Both the position numbers and the translations under genes were made by a program. This document shows, piece by piece, positions 14,154-21,470 of a DNA stretch of 31,065 nucleotides. How positions within the stretch are numbered: position 1 is the first letter of the stretch; each line of letters begins with the position of its first letter. Under the pieces are notes generated by a model. The model had not been told where the DNA came from. It made no database searches and saw only the letters and a program-made list of their open reading frames with translations. Source of the DNA: an uncultured Eubacteriales bacterium (lineage in GTDB: Bacteria > Bacillota > Clostridia > Christensenellales > CAG-917); contig URIZ01000015.1 of NCBI GenBank assembly GCA_900548005.1, positions 1 through 31,065 of the forward strand, given 5' to 3'.

Positions 14154-14863
14154 GGCAAGCATAAAAAAGACCTTTGCACTAACAAAGGTCTTGGTATGGC
14201 GCACCCAAACGGATTCGTAGCGAGCAAAGCGAGCGTAATAGCGATTGTTACACGAAGTGTCAATCGCGTCTACGGCAACAAAGTACACTGCGTGTTGTGC
14301 GTATCCGCACTGCAAAATTTGTTAATTTTGCTGTTTTGTCGCCTATGTCCGCTGCGCGCGACAAACTCAAATGCTACGCGCTTGATTTGTCTTTGCTTGC
14401 GGTCACCGAAAAAAAGACCTTTGCGCAAACAAAGGTCTTGGTATGGCGCACCCAAACGGATTCGTAGCGAGCAAAGCGAGCGTAATAGCGATTGTTACAC
14501 GAAGTGTCAATCGCGTCAGCAATAGGTACTGAATCCGTTTGGCAAGCATAAAAAAGACCTTTGCGCTAACAAAGGTCTTGAAATGGCGCACCCAAACGGA
14601 TTCGTAGCGAGCAAAGCGAGCGTAATAGCGATTGTTACACGAAGTGTCAATCGCGTCAGCAATAGGTACTGAATCCGTTTGGCAAGCATAAAAAAGACCT
14701 TTGCGCTAACAAAGGTCTTGAAATGGCGCACCCAAACGGATTCGTAGCGAGCAAAGCGAGCGTAATAGCGATTGTTACACGAAGTGTCAATCGCGTCAGC
14801 AATAGGTACTGAATCCGTTTGGCAAGCATAAAAAAGACCTTTGCGCTAACAAAGGTCTTGAAA
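14154..14863. repeat. Tandem array of tRNA-Arg 3'-end plus terminator units (140-bp period)
   Basis: Directly downstream of the minus-strand tRNA-Arg lie three units of exactly 140 bp that look identical (14444-14583, 14584-14723, 14724-14863). One longer 247-bp unit (14197-14443) follows. Each unit begins with a 21-bp copy of the tRNA 3' end (TGGCGCACCCAAACGGATTC plus G). Then come a GCGATTG...CAATCGC hairpin with an inner ACAC-GAA-GTGT stem, a 12-bp inverted copy of the tRNA end (in B-D), and the tRNA's own terminator hairpin (AAGACCTTTG...CAAAGGTCTT). The long unit also contains a cloverleaf-like set of stems at 14274-14343. Five terminator copies are present. It arose by tandem duplication of the tRNA end with an inserted element; function unknown. 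Confidence 0.85.
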
Positions 14864-14940
14864 TGGCGCACCCAAACGGATTCGAACCGCCAACCGTCAG
14901 AATCGGAATCTGATGCGCTATCCAGTTGCGCCATGGGTGC
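14864..14940 (-). tRNA. tRNA-Arg (anticodon CCG)
   Basis: On the minus strand GCACCCA...TGGGTGC form a 7-bp acceptor stem, followed by discriminator G and an encoded CCA. The D arm is GCGC-AACTGGATA-GCGC. The anticodon arm is TCAGA-TTCCGAT-TCTGA with anticodon CCG, reading CGG (arginine). The T arm has the TTCGAAT loop. The total is 77 nt. A T-run terminator hairpin follows at 14860-14831. Confidence 0.95.
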
Positions 14941-14950
14941 TTGCTAAATT

Positions 14951-14979
14951 ATATTATAACTTTTTGGGCGGTTTGTCGA
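14951..14979 (-). promoter_or_regulatory. Promoter of tRNA-Arg
   Basis: On the minus strand TCGACA, a 17-bp spacer and TAATAT end 10 bp before the tRNA 5' end. An overlapping TATAAT gives a 15-bp spacer. Confidence 0.55.
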
Positions 14980-15066
14980 GAGTTTGGAGAGCATTTGCCG
15001 CGCGTTGACAATATATTGCATTATGCGACTTGTGCGGACAATGTTTTGCGAGAAAATACACAAGTG

Positions 15067-15095
15067 TTGACTTGCGGGGAAAGTGATGATATTAT
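15067..15095 (+). promoter_or_regulatory. Promoter of the zinc-ribbon membrane protein
   Basis: TTGACT (15067-15072), 17 bp, TATTAT (15090-15095), then AGGAG at 15111-15115 before the ATG at 15124. Confidence 0.7.
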
Positions 15096-15123
15096 ATAAT
15101 CAACAAGTTTAGGAGAGATAAAT

Positions 15124-15735
15124 ATGGAATTTCAAAGATACGGTGACGGCATCGGTTTGATTGCGCAAAACAAGTTGACGGCGGCAATTCCGTCTTGTCC
15201 GCTTTGCGGCGAGCACGGCGTGCAATGGGAGATCGCGTTCGACTTCAAGGGCGACCTTATTTGCATACTTGCAAGATGCCCTGTGTGCGGCGGTATAATC
15301 AAGACCATTTTCGATTTCGCCAACAACGAGCCTATCAGGTCGTTTACGGTGGCACAAATCGGCGACAAAAACATAAATGCGATGAACGAGCGCGGCGAAT
15401 ACTACGTATCTCGTCAGCAAACGGCGTACAACGGCACGCAAAACGCAACTTGCACTCAGGCGCAAAACAACGCTCCGTCCAATCAGGACGACGGCGCGGG
15501 CGCGGCAGGTTGGGGTGTGCTCGGGTTCTTCTTCCCGATTGTAGGATTCATCCTTTGGCTTGTGTGGAAAAACGATTATCCCAAGCGTTCTCGCGCGTCG
15601 GGCATAGGCTGTCTGGTGTCGGTGTGTCTGTCCGTGGTGTCGGTGGTGCTGTATTTCATCATCATTATAGCGGCGGCAGGCGCAGTGGGCGGCGCAACCA
15701 CGTCTATCATGTCGGCGTGGACGGCATTGCTGTGA
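15124..15735 (+). CDS. Zinc-ribbon membrane protein, unknown function
   Basis: This 203-residue protein opens with a CxxC pair at Cys25/Cys28 (CPLCG) and a second at Cys52/Cys55 (CPVCG), a typical zinc ribbon. A low-complexity Asn/Gln/Ala linker (residues ~100-125) follows. The C-terminal half contains two hydrophobic segments: GWGVLGFFFPIVGFILWLVW (~130-149) and a second near residues ~165-195. They are joined by a basic loop (KNDYPKRSRAS), as in many Firmicutes zinc-ribbon membrane proteins of unknown role. The ribbon is probably cytosolic. It has a clear promoter, an AGGAG RBS and its own terminator, so it is a single-gene unit. No partner is suggested by the context. Confidence 0.8.
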   Translation: MEFQRYGDGIGLIAQNKLTAAIPSCPLCGEHGVQWEIAFDFKGDLICILARCPVCGGIIKTIFDFANNEPIRSFTVAQIGDKNINAMNERGEYYVSRQQTAYNGTQNATCTQAQNNAPSNQDDGAGAAGWGVLGFFFPIVGFILWLVWKNDYPKRSRASGIGCLVSVCLSVVSVVLYFIIIIAAAGAVGGATTSIMSAWTALL

Positions 15736-15800
15736 ACTTATAAAGTTGCAAAAGTGGCGAAAAGCGGCGAAAAACCGCTATCCAAAACACAAAACATTGC

Positions 15801-15827
15801 AAAGCGGAGCGGTATGCTCCGCTTTTT
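15801..15827 (+). terminator. Terminator of the zinc-ribbon protein gene
   Basis: AAAGCGGAGC (15801-15810), loop GGTAT and GCTCCGCTTT (15816-15825) form a perfect 10-bp stem with a T run. Confidence 0.9.
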
Positions 15828-15894
15828 CGTGCCACGGAGCAAGCGGGGATATGAGAATATGTAAATTCAAGAACAAAACTCGACTATTTGCGCA

Positions 15895-15923
15895 TTGATT
15901 TCTTCTTGCGCGTGTGATAAAAT
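15895..15923 (+). promoter_or_regulatory. Promoter of the flavoprotein, leaderless arrangement
   Basis: TTGATT (15895-15900), 17 bp, TAAAAT (15918-15923). The ATG at 15930 begins six bases later and has no RBS. The spacing matches the promoter at 8639. Confidence 0.65.
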
Positions 15924-15929
15924 AAATCT

Positions 15930-17132
15930 ATGAGTACAAAAAAATATGACGTTATTATTATCGGCGGCGGAGCAGGCGGACTTTTTCTTGCAAGTATGCT
16001 CCCGCCCACTCTCAAAGTCGCAATTGTCGAAAGCAATGATCGCGTGGGCAAAAAACTGCTCGCAACCGGCAACGGCAAGTGCAATTTGACCAATCTCGAT
16101 ATGAACATCGTGCACTACAACAAGCCGAGTTTTGTGGAAGAATTTCTTGACAAATTCGACGCGCACGACACGATCGCAAGTTTTGAGAAAATGGGGTTGA
16201 TCACCAAGGTGGTGGACAAGAGAGTGTATCCGTACAGCGAGTGCGCCGCAAGCGTGCTTGATGTTTTGCGCCGCGCCGTTGAAAGAAACGGTGTGGAAAC
16301 GCTTTGCTCGCACACGGTCAATTTCATTGAAAACTTCAACGACAGATTCAACGTCAGCGGCGTTGTCAAGTGTGAGGGCAAGCCCAATCAATCATTTTCG
16401 TTTGAGACGGACAACGTGGTGCTTGCAACGGGATCGGCGGCAACTTTCGGCAAAGACAGCACGTCGCTGTTTGCGGGGCTCGGACACAAGACTCGCCCGA
16501 GCATGCCTTCGCTTGTGCCGATCAAGACCAACAAAGAGCCGCTCAAAGGTTTGCAAGGCGTCAGAGTCAAAGCGGGCGCGCGCATAGGCTATCGTTATGA
16601 AGTGGGCGAAGTGCTGTTCAAAGACTTCGGCGTGAGCGGCATTGCGGTGTTCAACTTGTCAAGCGAGATCGCAAGGGGCAGGGCAAAAGCGGGCGATATG
16701 CTCACGATAGACTTCATGCCCGAATACTCCAAGGCGGAAGTGGAAGAGATTTTGAGAAAGCGCGACACGGGGTGCACGGTGGGCGAATTGTTGCTCGGCA
16801 CGTTCCACTCCAAAGTGCAAGAGCGTATAATATGGGCGGCGGGTTGCGAGCCGCAAGATCTTGCCGCAAGCAAAATCAGCGCAATCGCAAACGCAATAAA
16901 GAACTACAAATTTAACATCGAAGGACTTGGCGATATATCACTTGCGCAAGTCGTGTCGGGGGGATTGGACGTGAGAGAATTTGACGAAAATCTCATGTCG
17001 CTCAAACAAAAAAACGCATACGCAATCGGCGAAGCTCTCGACGTTGACGGCGATTGCGGCGGATACAATCTTCAATGGGCGTTTTCAAGCGCAAAGGCGG
17101 TTGCAACGGCGATCGCAAAAAACAGCTTGTGA
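15930..17132 (+). CDS. NAD(P)/FAD-dependent oxidoreductase, HI0933/YhiN (BaiN-like) family
   Basis: This 400-residue flavoprotein starts with a Rossmann dinucleotide loop (VIIIGGGAGGLFLA, residues 8-21). It has the family signature GKKLLATGNGKCNLTN at residues 45-60. A second nucleotide-contact motif (VVLATGSAATFGKDSTS) sits near residues 160-180. The C-terminal GEALDVDGDCGGYNLQWAFSSG-type segment (here ending in SSA) closes the FAD site. Length and motifs match the HI0933 family, which includes BaiN of bile-acid 7-dehydroxylating clostridia. Most members have no proven substrate. The cyclophilin gene follows 48 bp downstream and may be co-transcribed. The start is supported by promoter position rather than an RBS. 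Confidence 0.92.
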   Translation: MSTKKYDVIIIGGGAGGLFLASMLPPTLKVAIVESNDRVGKKLLATGNGKCNLTNLDMNIVHYNKPSFVEEFLDKFDAHDTIASFEKMGLITKVVDKRVYPYSECAASVLDVLRRAVERNGVETLCSHTVNFIENFNDRFNVSGVVKCEGKPNQSFSFETDNVVLATGSAATFGKDSTSLFAGLGHKTRPSMPSLVPIKTNKEPLKGLQGVRVKAGARIGYRYEVGEVLFKDFGVSGIAVFNLSSEIARGRAKAGDMLTIDFMPEYSKAEVEEILRKRDTGCTVGELLLGTFHSKVQERIIWAAGCEPQDLAASKISAIANAIKNYKFNIEGLGDISLAQVVSGGLDVREFDENLMSLKQKNAYAIGEALDVDGDCGGYNLQWAFSSAKAVATAIAKNSL

Positions 17133-17180
17133 CACAACGAGCATTTTATCAGTGCAAAACATATCGATAAAGGAGCGATT

Positions 17181-17693
17181 ATGGCATTTATAGAAACGGA
17201 CAAACAAACGAACTACGTGAAAATCGAGATGCAAAACGGCGGCTCTGTCGTTGTGGAACTTGACGAAAAAGCCGCGCCTATCACGGTGGCAAACTTCAAA
17301 AAACTTGTCGCGCAAGGCTTTTATGACGGGCTGATTTTTCACCGCGTGATCTCGGGTTTTATGATTCAAGGCGGCGATCCGCAAGGTACGGGTATGGGCG
17401 GCAGCAAGGAGACGATCAAGGGCGAATTTCGTATCAACGGCGTCAACAATCCGCTCTCGCATGCACGCGGAGTCATCTCTATGGCAAGAAGTCAATTTCC
17501 GAACTCTGCATCATCGCAATTCTTCATTTGCCATGCCGATTGCAAATTCCTTGACGGACAATATGCGTCTTTCGGCAAAGTCGTGGAAGGCATGGACACC
17601 GTCGACGCAATCGCGGAAGTTGCAACCGACTACAACGACAGACCGCTCAAAGAGCAAAAGATGAAGAAAGTCTGTTTTGTGGAAAAAGCGTAA
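17181..17693 (+). CDS. ppiB: Cyclophilin-type peptidyl-prolyl cis-trans isomerase
   Basis: This 170-residue single-domain cyclophilin speeds proline isomerisation during protein folding. The active-site block FHRVISGFMIQGGDPQGTG (residues 53-71) contains Arg55, and SQFFI (112-116) and FLDGQYASFGKV (123-134) complete the substrate groove. The tryptophan that binds cyclosporin in human cyclophilin A is replaced by Phe123, common in bacteria. There is no signal peptide, so it is cytosolic. AAGGAG lies seven bases upstream of the ATG. It sits 48 bp after the flavoprotein gene with no terminator between, so the two are probably in one operon. Confidence 0.93.
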   Translation: MAFIETDKQTNYVKIEMQNGGSVVVELDEKAAPITVANFKKLVAQGFYDGLIFHRVISGFMIQGGDPQGTGMGGSKETIKGEFRINGVNNPLSHARGVISMARSQFPNSASSQFFICHADCKFLDGQYASFGKVVEGMDTVDAIAEVATDYNDRPLKEQKMKKVCFVEKA

Positions 17694-17807
17694 CGGAAAC
17701 AACAAAGGCAGGGCAACCGAGCAAAGTCGATTGCCTTGTCAAGATGAACAAAAATATGGAAAAATGCGCGCGTGCAAATGATAAAAGCGCGCTTATCGGG
17801 GGTGAAT

Positions 17808-19109
17808 ATGAAGAGAATTGTGACGATTCTCGCGGTTGTCGTGCTGTCGCTCGCATTCGGGCTATGTCTTTTTGCGTGCGACGAAAAAGCGGACGACAGC
17901 CCGACTATAGTTTTTCTCGGCGACTCGATTGCCGAGGCGTTGATAGGGCCGTCTCCCGTGTCGGAGCGTGACAACTACGGTTATTACGCGCTCATAGGCA
18001 GGGTGAACGGCTTCAATTATTTCAACCACTCGATGTCGGGGCATCTGACGTCGGGCAATATGGCGGACAAGGTGAACGGCGAAGGACTTTTGCAAATCAT
18101 AAGCCGTGAGAGTGAAACCGCCACGCTCATTCAAACGCACATCAAACAAGCGGATATCATCCACATTTCAGTGCTTGGCAACAACGCATTGCAATTCGAT
18201 TTGGGCGCGATGCTCATGGAGATGGCGGACATCAACGAAGGCAAGACGGGCGCGGACAGATGGTATCAGGCGTGTTTTGACGGAGCCACAAAAGAGAGCG
18301 AACTGAAAAACAGGTATGACGACAACCACACACTCTTTGAGTATTTGCACGACGGCGGCGTGAATGATGACGACGAAACGCCCATCCGTCCCATGATTGA
18401 TTTTGCGCAAGACGGAAAGACGCTCGTTTACGGACAAAATCAGGGTGCGGAAGACTCGATTTTCAATTTTCCAAACACTTATCAGGATATCGAAGACATC
18501 GTCGCAAGACTTCGTACACTCAATCCGAATGCAAAGATAATTTTCCAAAAAGTGTACAATCCCGTCGTCGAAGATACGAAACTTATCACGCCGGCGTACA
18601 GACAGGCACTTGCAAACCGCGGATACGACACGTATCAGAAACTCCGCGTGCTTGCGCAGGACATCCTTGACAAGCTCAACGGAATGATTGACGAGTACAA
18701 CGACAATCATCAAAGCAAGCAAGTGTATGTGCTTGACATCAACAAGGCGTTCAACGATCTTGCGGCAACCGACACGGTTGAAGTTGACGGGCAAAAGGTG
18801 ATAAATCTCTCGCAAGAGAGCATTGCAAGACGACTTATTTTTGCCGACTACACGCACCCGTCCAATCTCGGACACGCAATCGTTGCGGCAGAAACTCAAA
18901 AGATGCTTGACGAGTGGGGCATGGGCGCAAAGGACGCTCTTGACAAGTACAAGGCGATAAAGTGCGAGCAGCTTGAAAGGATGTATTCAAACATAGACTC
19001 GTTTGACGTTGACGCGGCAAATAAAGCCGTTGAAGACGAAAACAGCTACTACGGCGTGTCGCTCAAATATTTCGATCTTATCGGCGGCATTGCGCCGTCA
19101 ACGTATTGA
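17808..19109 (+). CDS. SGNH/GDSL-type hydrolase lipoprotein
   Basis: I use the ATG at 17808 because a GGGGGTG RBS precedes it and the product then begins with a lipoprotein signal ending in LFAC (Cys24). The 433-residue protein has SGNH hydrolase blocks. Block I is VFLGDSIAE with the nucleophile Ser40. A GHLTSG segment follows. Block III is SVLGNN with the Asn. Block V is DYTHPSNLGHA, with catalytic Asp and His near residues 347 and 350. Such enzymes deacylate or deacetylate lipids or glycans. This one would act on the outer face of the membrane or the cell wall. Its substrate is unknown. An insert between blocks III and V is long (about 150 residues). The next lipoprotein gene starts 12 bp later, so they form an operon. 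Confidence 0.88.
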   Translation: MKRIVTILAVVVLSLAFGLCLFACDEKADDSPTIVFLGDSIAEALIGPSPVSERDNYGYYALIGRVNGFNYFNHSMSGHLTSGNMADKVNGEGLLQIISRESETATLIQTHIKQADIIHISVLGNNALQFDLGAMLMEMADINEGKTGADRWYQACFDGATKESELKNRYDDNHTLFEYLHDGGVNDDDETPIRPMIDFAQDGKTLVYGQNQGAEDSIFNFPNTYQDIEDIVARLRTLNPNAKIIFQKVYNPVVEDTKLITPAYRQALANRGYDTYQKLRVLAQDILDKLNGMIDEYNDNHQSKQVYVLDINKAFNDLAATDTVEVDGQKVINLSQESIARRLIFADYTHPSNLGHAIVAAETQKMLDEWGMGAKDALDKYKAIKCEQLERMYSNIDSFDVDAANKAVEDENSYYGVSLKYFDLIGGIAPSTY

Positions 19110-19121
19110 TAGGGGGCGGCT

Positions 19122-19910
19122 ATGAAGAAAAATTCGATTAAGATTTTGACGATAGCGTGTCTTGTCGTGGCGATATGCGCGTGCACGTTGACTTTTGCCG
19201 CTTGCGACGATAAGAATACAGGCAAAGACACTTTTGCCGAAACGACGAGATTTTACGTTGACAACGACACGTTGAAGGTTATGGATTTGCCCTTGATGGC
19301 GATCACGGCGATAGAAAAGATCGCAATCGACATGGACAAGACCTATTTCGAGTTCAATCCCGACGGCACGATGCACATGCAAATCACCACCAAGGAAGGA
19401 CTTTTCAAGGACGTGCAAGGTTTGCTTGACGAGATGAAAATCGATTTGACGCAGGCACTTGAAACGTTTGATATAAACGGCAGCGTGAACGGATACGTAG
19501 AGCCGATGTTCCCGGGGTTTGACGAGAGATTGTCAAACGGAGATTTGAAAGGCGCACTGGCACTTATCGAGCGCAGTCTCGGATTCAACATCACGGGGCT
19601 TGACTATGAAGATCAAGGGGTGAAAGACGCTCTTGCATACATCGCAAACAACAGGAAGTTGCCCGCCGACTTGCTCTCAAAGATCCCTGCGGACACCGTG
19701 TTGCAACTCACTCTCGATCAGACGTACGGTTTGTGCAAGCTCAAAGGCGCGGACGGCAAGGAATACACCGCAATTTATATAGGCGCGCTCAAAGACAACG
19801 ACAAAACCGCGCCCTTCGGAGTGTTTACGCTCACCGAAAAAGACGGTGTGCAGTCCGCCGTGTTGAGAATCGAGTTTATGAACATACAGGTCGGAGTGAA
19901 GACAAGATAA
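19122..19910 (+). CDS. Lipoprotein of unknown function, operon partner of the SGNH hydrolase
   Basis: This 262-residue protein begins with a lipoprotein signal (MKKNSIK, hydrophobic stretch, TFAAC with Cys28). It starts 12 bp after the SGNH gene with a GGGGGCGG-type RBS. The rest is a mixed alpha/beta protein with no motif I recognise. Features include EFNPDGTMHMQITTKEG (~residues 79-95), a long amphipathic helix around LIERSLGFN, and beta strands near the end (GVFTLTEKDGVQSAVLRIEF). The segment IAIDMDKTYFEFNPDGTM recalls lipocalin-like beta sheets, but weakly. Tight spacing and a shared terminator suggest it works with the hydrolase at the cell surface. Confidence 0.75.
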   Translation: MKKNSIKILTIACLVVAICACTLTFAACDDKNTGKDTFAETTRFYVDNDTLKVMDLPLMAITAIEKIAIDMDKTYFEFNPDGTMHMQITTKEGLFKDVQGLLDEMKIDLTQALETFDINGSVNGYVEPMFPGFDERLSNGDLKGALALIERSLGFNITGLDYEDQGVKDALAYIANNRKLPADLLSKIPADTVLQLTLDQTYGLCKLKGADGKEYTAIYIGALKDNDKTAPFGVFTLTEKDGVQSAVLRIEFMNIQVGVKTR

Positions 19911-19940
19911 AGTTGTCGCTCACTTTGTAAGGTAAAGATG

Positions 19941-19967
19941 AAAAGTCCCGATTGCGTCGGGGCTTTT
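19941..19967 (+). terminator. Terminator of the lipoprotein operon
   Basis: AAAAGTCCCGA, loop TTGCG and TCGGGGCTTTT (19957-19967) form a stem with one mismatch and A/T ends. Confidence 0.8.
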
Positions 19968-20021
19968 CGTGTTTTTGGGCGAAAGTCGAGAAAAATTTTG
20001 CGTGTTGTTGTTGATTTTTTC

Positions 20022-20050
20022 TTGTACATTCGTATATTTGGTGATAGAAT
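20022..20050 (+). promoter_or_regulatory. Promoter of the alcohol dehydrogenase gene
   Basis: TTGTAC (20022-20027), 17 bp, TAGAAT (20045-20050). A GTATGCGCGATAAGGAG leader follows, with AAGGAG at 20092-20097. Confidence 0.6.
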
Positions 20051-20107
20051 GATAGTAATTTGTATAAAACTTTATATCGCGTATGCGCGATAAGGAGAGT
20101 AAGACTT

Positions 20108-21334
20108 ATGATTCTTAAAACAATCGGTTGCAGAATTTATCAGCAAACAATGCGTCTTGCAATGTATTTCCTTCCTTGGAATCAATGCAAAAAGACGTTG
20201 TCCGGTCCGGGCAGCATTTCACAGCTTCCCAAATTTCTCAAAGACAACGGTTTCAAGAGCATCTTGATCGTAACGGACGGATTTTTGTTCTCCAACGGCA
20301 AAGCAGATCCCATCATGAAAGCGTGCGAGGCGGAAGGTATGAAGTGCTGCTGCTATCACGACGTCGTGCCCAATCCGACCATTCAAAACATCGAAGACGG
20401 CTTGAAGATGTATCACGAGAACGGCTGTGACGCAATCGTCGCTCTCGGCGGCGGAAGCGCAATGGATTGTGCAAAAGGTATCGGCGCAAGAGTCGCTTGC
20501 CCCAAGAAGTCCGTTCCGCAAATGAAAGGCGTGTTGAAGATCATGCTCACAGGTCACAAACTTCCTCCGCTCGTTGCAATCCCCACAACGTCGGGCACGG
20601 GCAGCGAAGCAACGCTTGCGGCAGTCATCTCCAATCCCGAAACTCACGAGAAATACGCACTCAACGATCCCTACCTTATCCCCAGATACGTCGTCATGGA
20701 TCCCGAGCTTACAAAGACGCTCCCGCCGCACCTTACGTCAACCACGGGTATGGACGCTCTCACTCACGCGGTTGAGGCGTACATCGGCGGCGAAAACACA
20801 GCTCAAACCAAAAAGGAAGCCATCGAGGCAGTGCAACTCATCCACAAATACCTCAAACAAGCCTACGATCACGGCGACGATCTCGAGGCAAGAGTGGAAA
20901 TGCAAAAGGCGGCATACCTTGCAGGTAAGGCGTTCACAAGAGCGTACGTGGGATACGTACACGCAGTCGCGCACACGCTCGGCGGCGAATACGGAGTGCC
21001 TCACGGTCTTGCAAACGCAATCATTCTTCCGCACGTTTTGCGTGCATACGGCAAATCCGCGCACAAAAAACTTGCTCAGCTTGCAGATTGCATCAATCTC
21101 GGCGGCAACACGAGAGAAGAAAAAGCAAACAACTTTATCAAGTGGATTGACGATATGAACGCGTCAATGAACATACCGACCAAAGTCAAGGCAAAAGACG
21201 GCTCGCAACTTATCGAAGAAGAGCGTTTGCCGCGCATGATAGGTCACGCTCTTTCGGAGGCAAATCCGCTCTATCCCTGCCCGCAAGTCTGGGGTAAGAA
21301 AGAAGTGGAGAAGATCTACCGCGAGATTATGTGA
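20108..21334 (+). CDS. Iron-containing alcohol dehydrogenase
   Basis: I choose the ATG at 20108 (MILKTIGCRIYQQT), ten bases after AAGGAG; an upstream in-frame ATG at 20060 has no RBS. The 408-residue product is a group III (iron-dependent) alcohol dehydrogenase. The NAD(P)-binding loop is GGGSAMDCAKGIG (residues 114-126), and TTSGTGSEAT (160-169) contacts the cofactor. The metal ligands Asp216, His220, His285 and His299 keep exactly the 4-, 65- and 14-residue spacing of known family members. The motifs are DALTHAVEAYI and HAVAHTLGGEYGVPHG. It likely reduces aldehydes or oxidises short alcohols in fermentation. The single gene has its own promoter and terminator. The substrate is not determinable. 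Confidence 0.93.
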   Translation: MILKTIGCRIYQQTMRLAMYFLPWNQCKKTLSGPGSISQLPKFLKDNGFKSILIVTDGFLFSNGKADPIMKACEAEGMKCCCYHDVVPNPTIQNIEDGLKMYHENGCDAIVALGGGSAMDCAKGIGARVACPKKSVPQMKGVLKIMLTGHKLPPLVAIPTTSGTGSEATLAAVISNPETHEKYALNDPYLIPRYVVMDPELTKTLPPHLTSTTGMDALTHAVEAYIGGENTAQTKKEAIEAVQLIHKYLKQAYDHGDDLEARVEMQKAAYLAGKAFTRAYVGYVHAVAHTLGGEYGVPHGLANAIILPHVLRAYGKSAHKKLAQLADCINLGGNTREEKANNFIKWIDDMNASMNIPTKVKAKDGSQLIEEERLPRMIGHALSEANPLYPCPQVWGKKEVEKIYREIM

Positions 21335-21371
21335 CCGCTCGTTGAGAGCAGCATAGCTTGATTGACTTTGT

Positions 21372-21417
21372 CCCGCTTGATAAGCGCGATTTTCGCGCGG
21401 TCAAGCGGGCGTTTTTT
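21372..21417 (+). terminator. Terminator of the alcohol dehydrogenase gene
   Basis: CCCGCTTGA (21372-21380) and TCAAGCGGG (21401-21409) form a 9-bp stem enclosing a GCGCG/CGCGC inner stem, followed by six T. Confidence 0.92.
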
Positions 21418-21470
21418 ACACAAAAAAACGGTATGTCCCAATATCGAAACAAAAGGAAAGGAAAAACGTT

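Noticed and set aside
14154..14863. Integron-type attC array
   Set aside because: Period and hairpins resemble attC sites, but the conserved RYYYAAC/GTTRRRY core pairs are absent, and no cassette genes or integrase are present.
14656..14934. 92-codon minus-strand frame through the tRNA-Arg
   Set aside because: It is a translation of the tRNA and repeat array.
17694..17807. Terminator or attenuator before the SGNH hydrolase gene
   Set aside because: AAGGCA/TGCCTT and GCGCGC/GCGCGC hairpins are visible, but neither has a T run and no clear promoter can be placed.
21418..21470. Riboswitch upstream of the ABC exporter
   Set aside because: The leader is only ~50 nt with no conserved motif or stem set.
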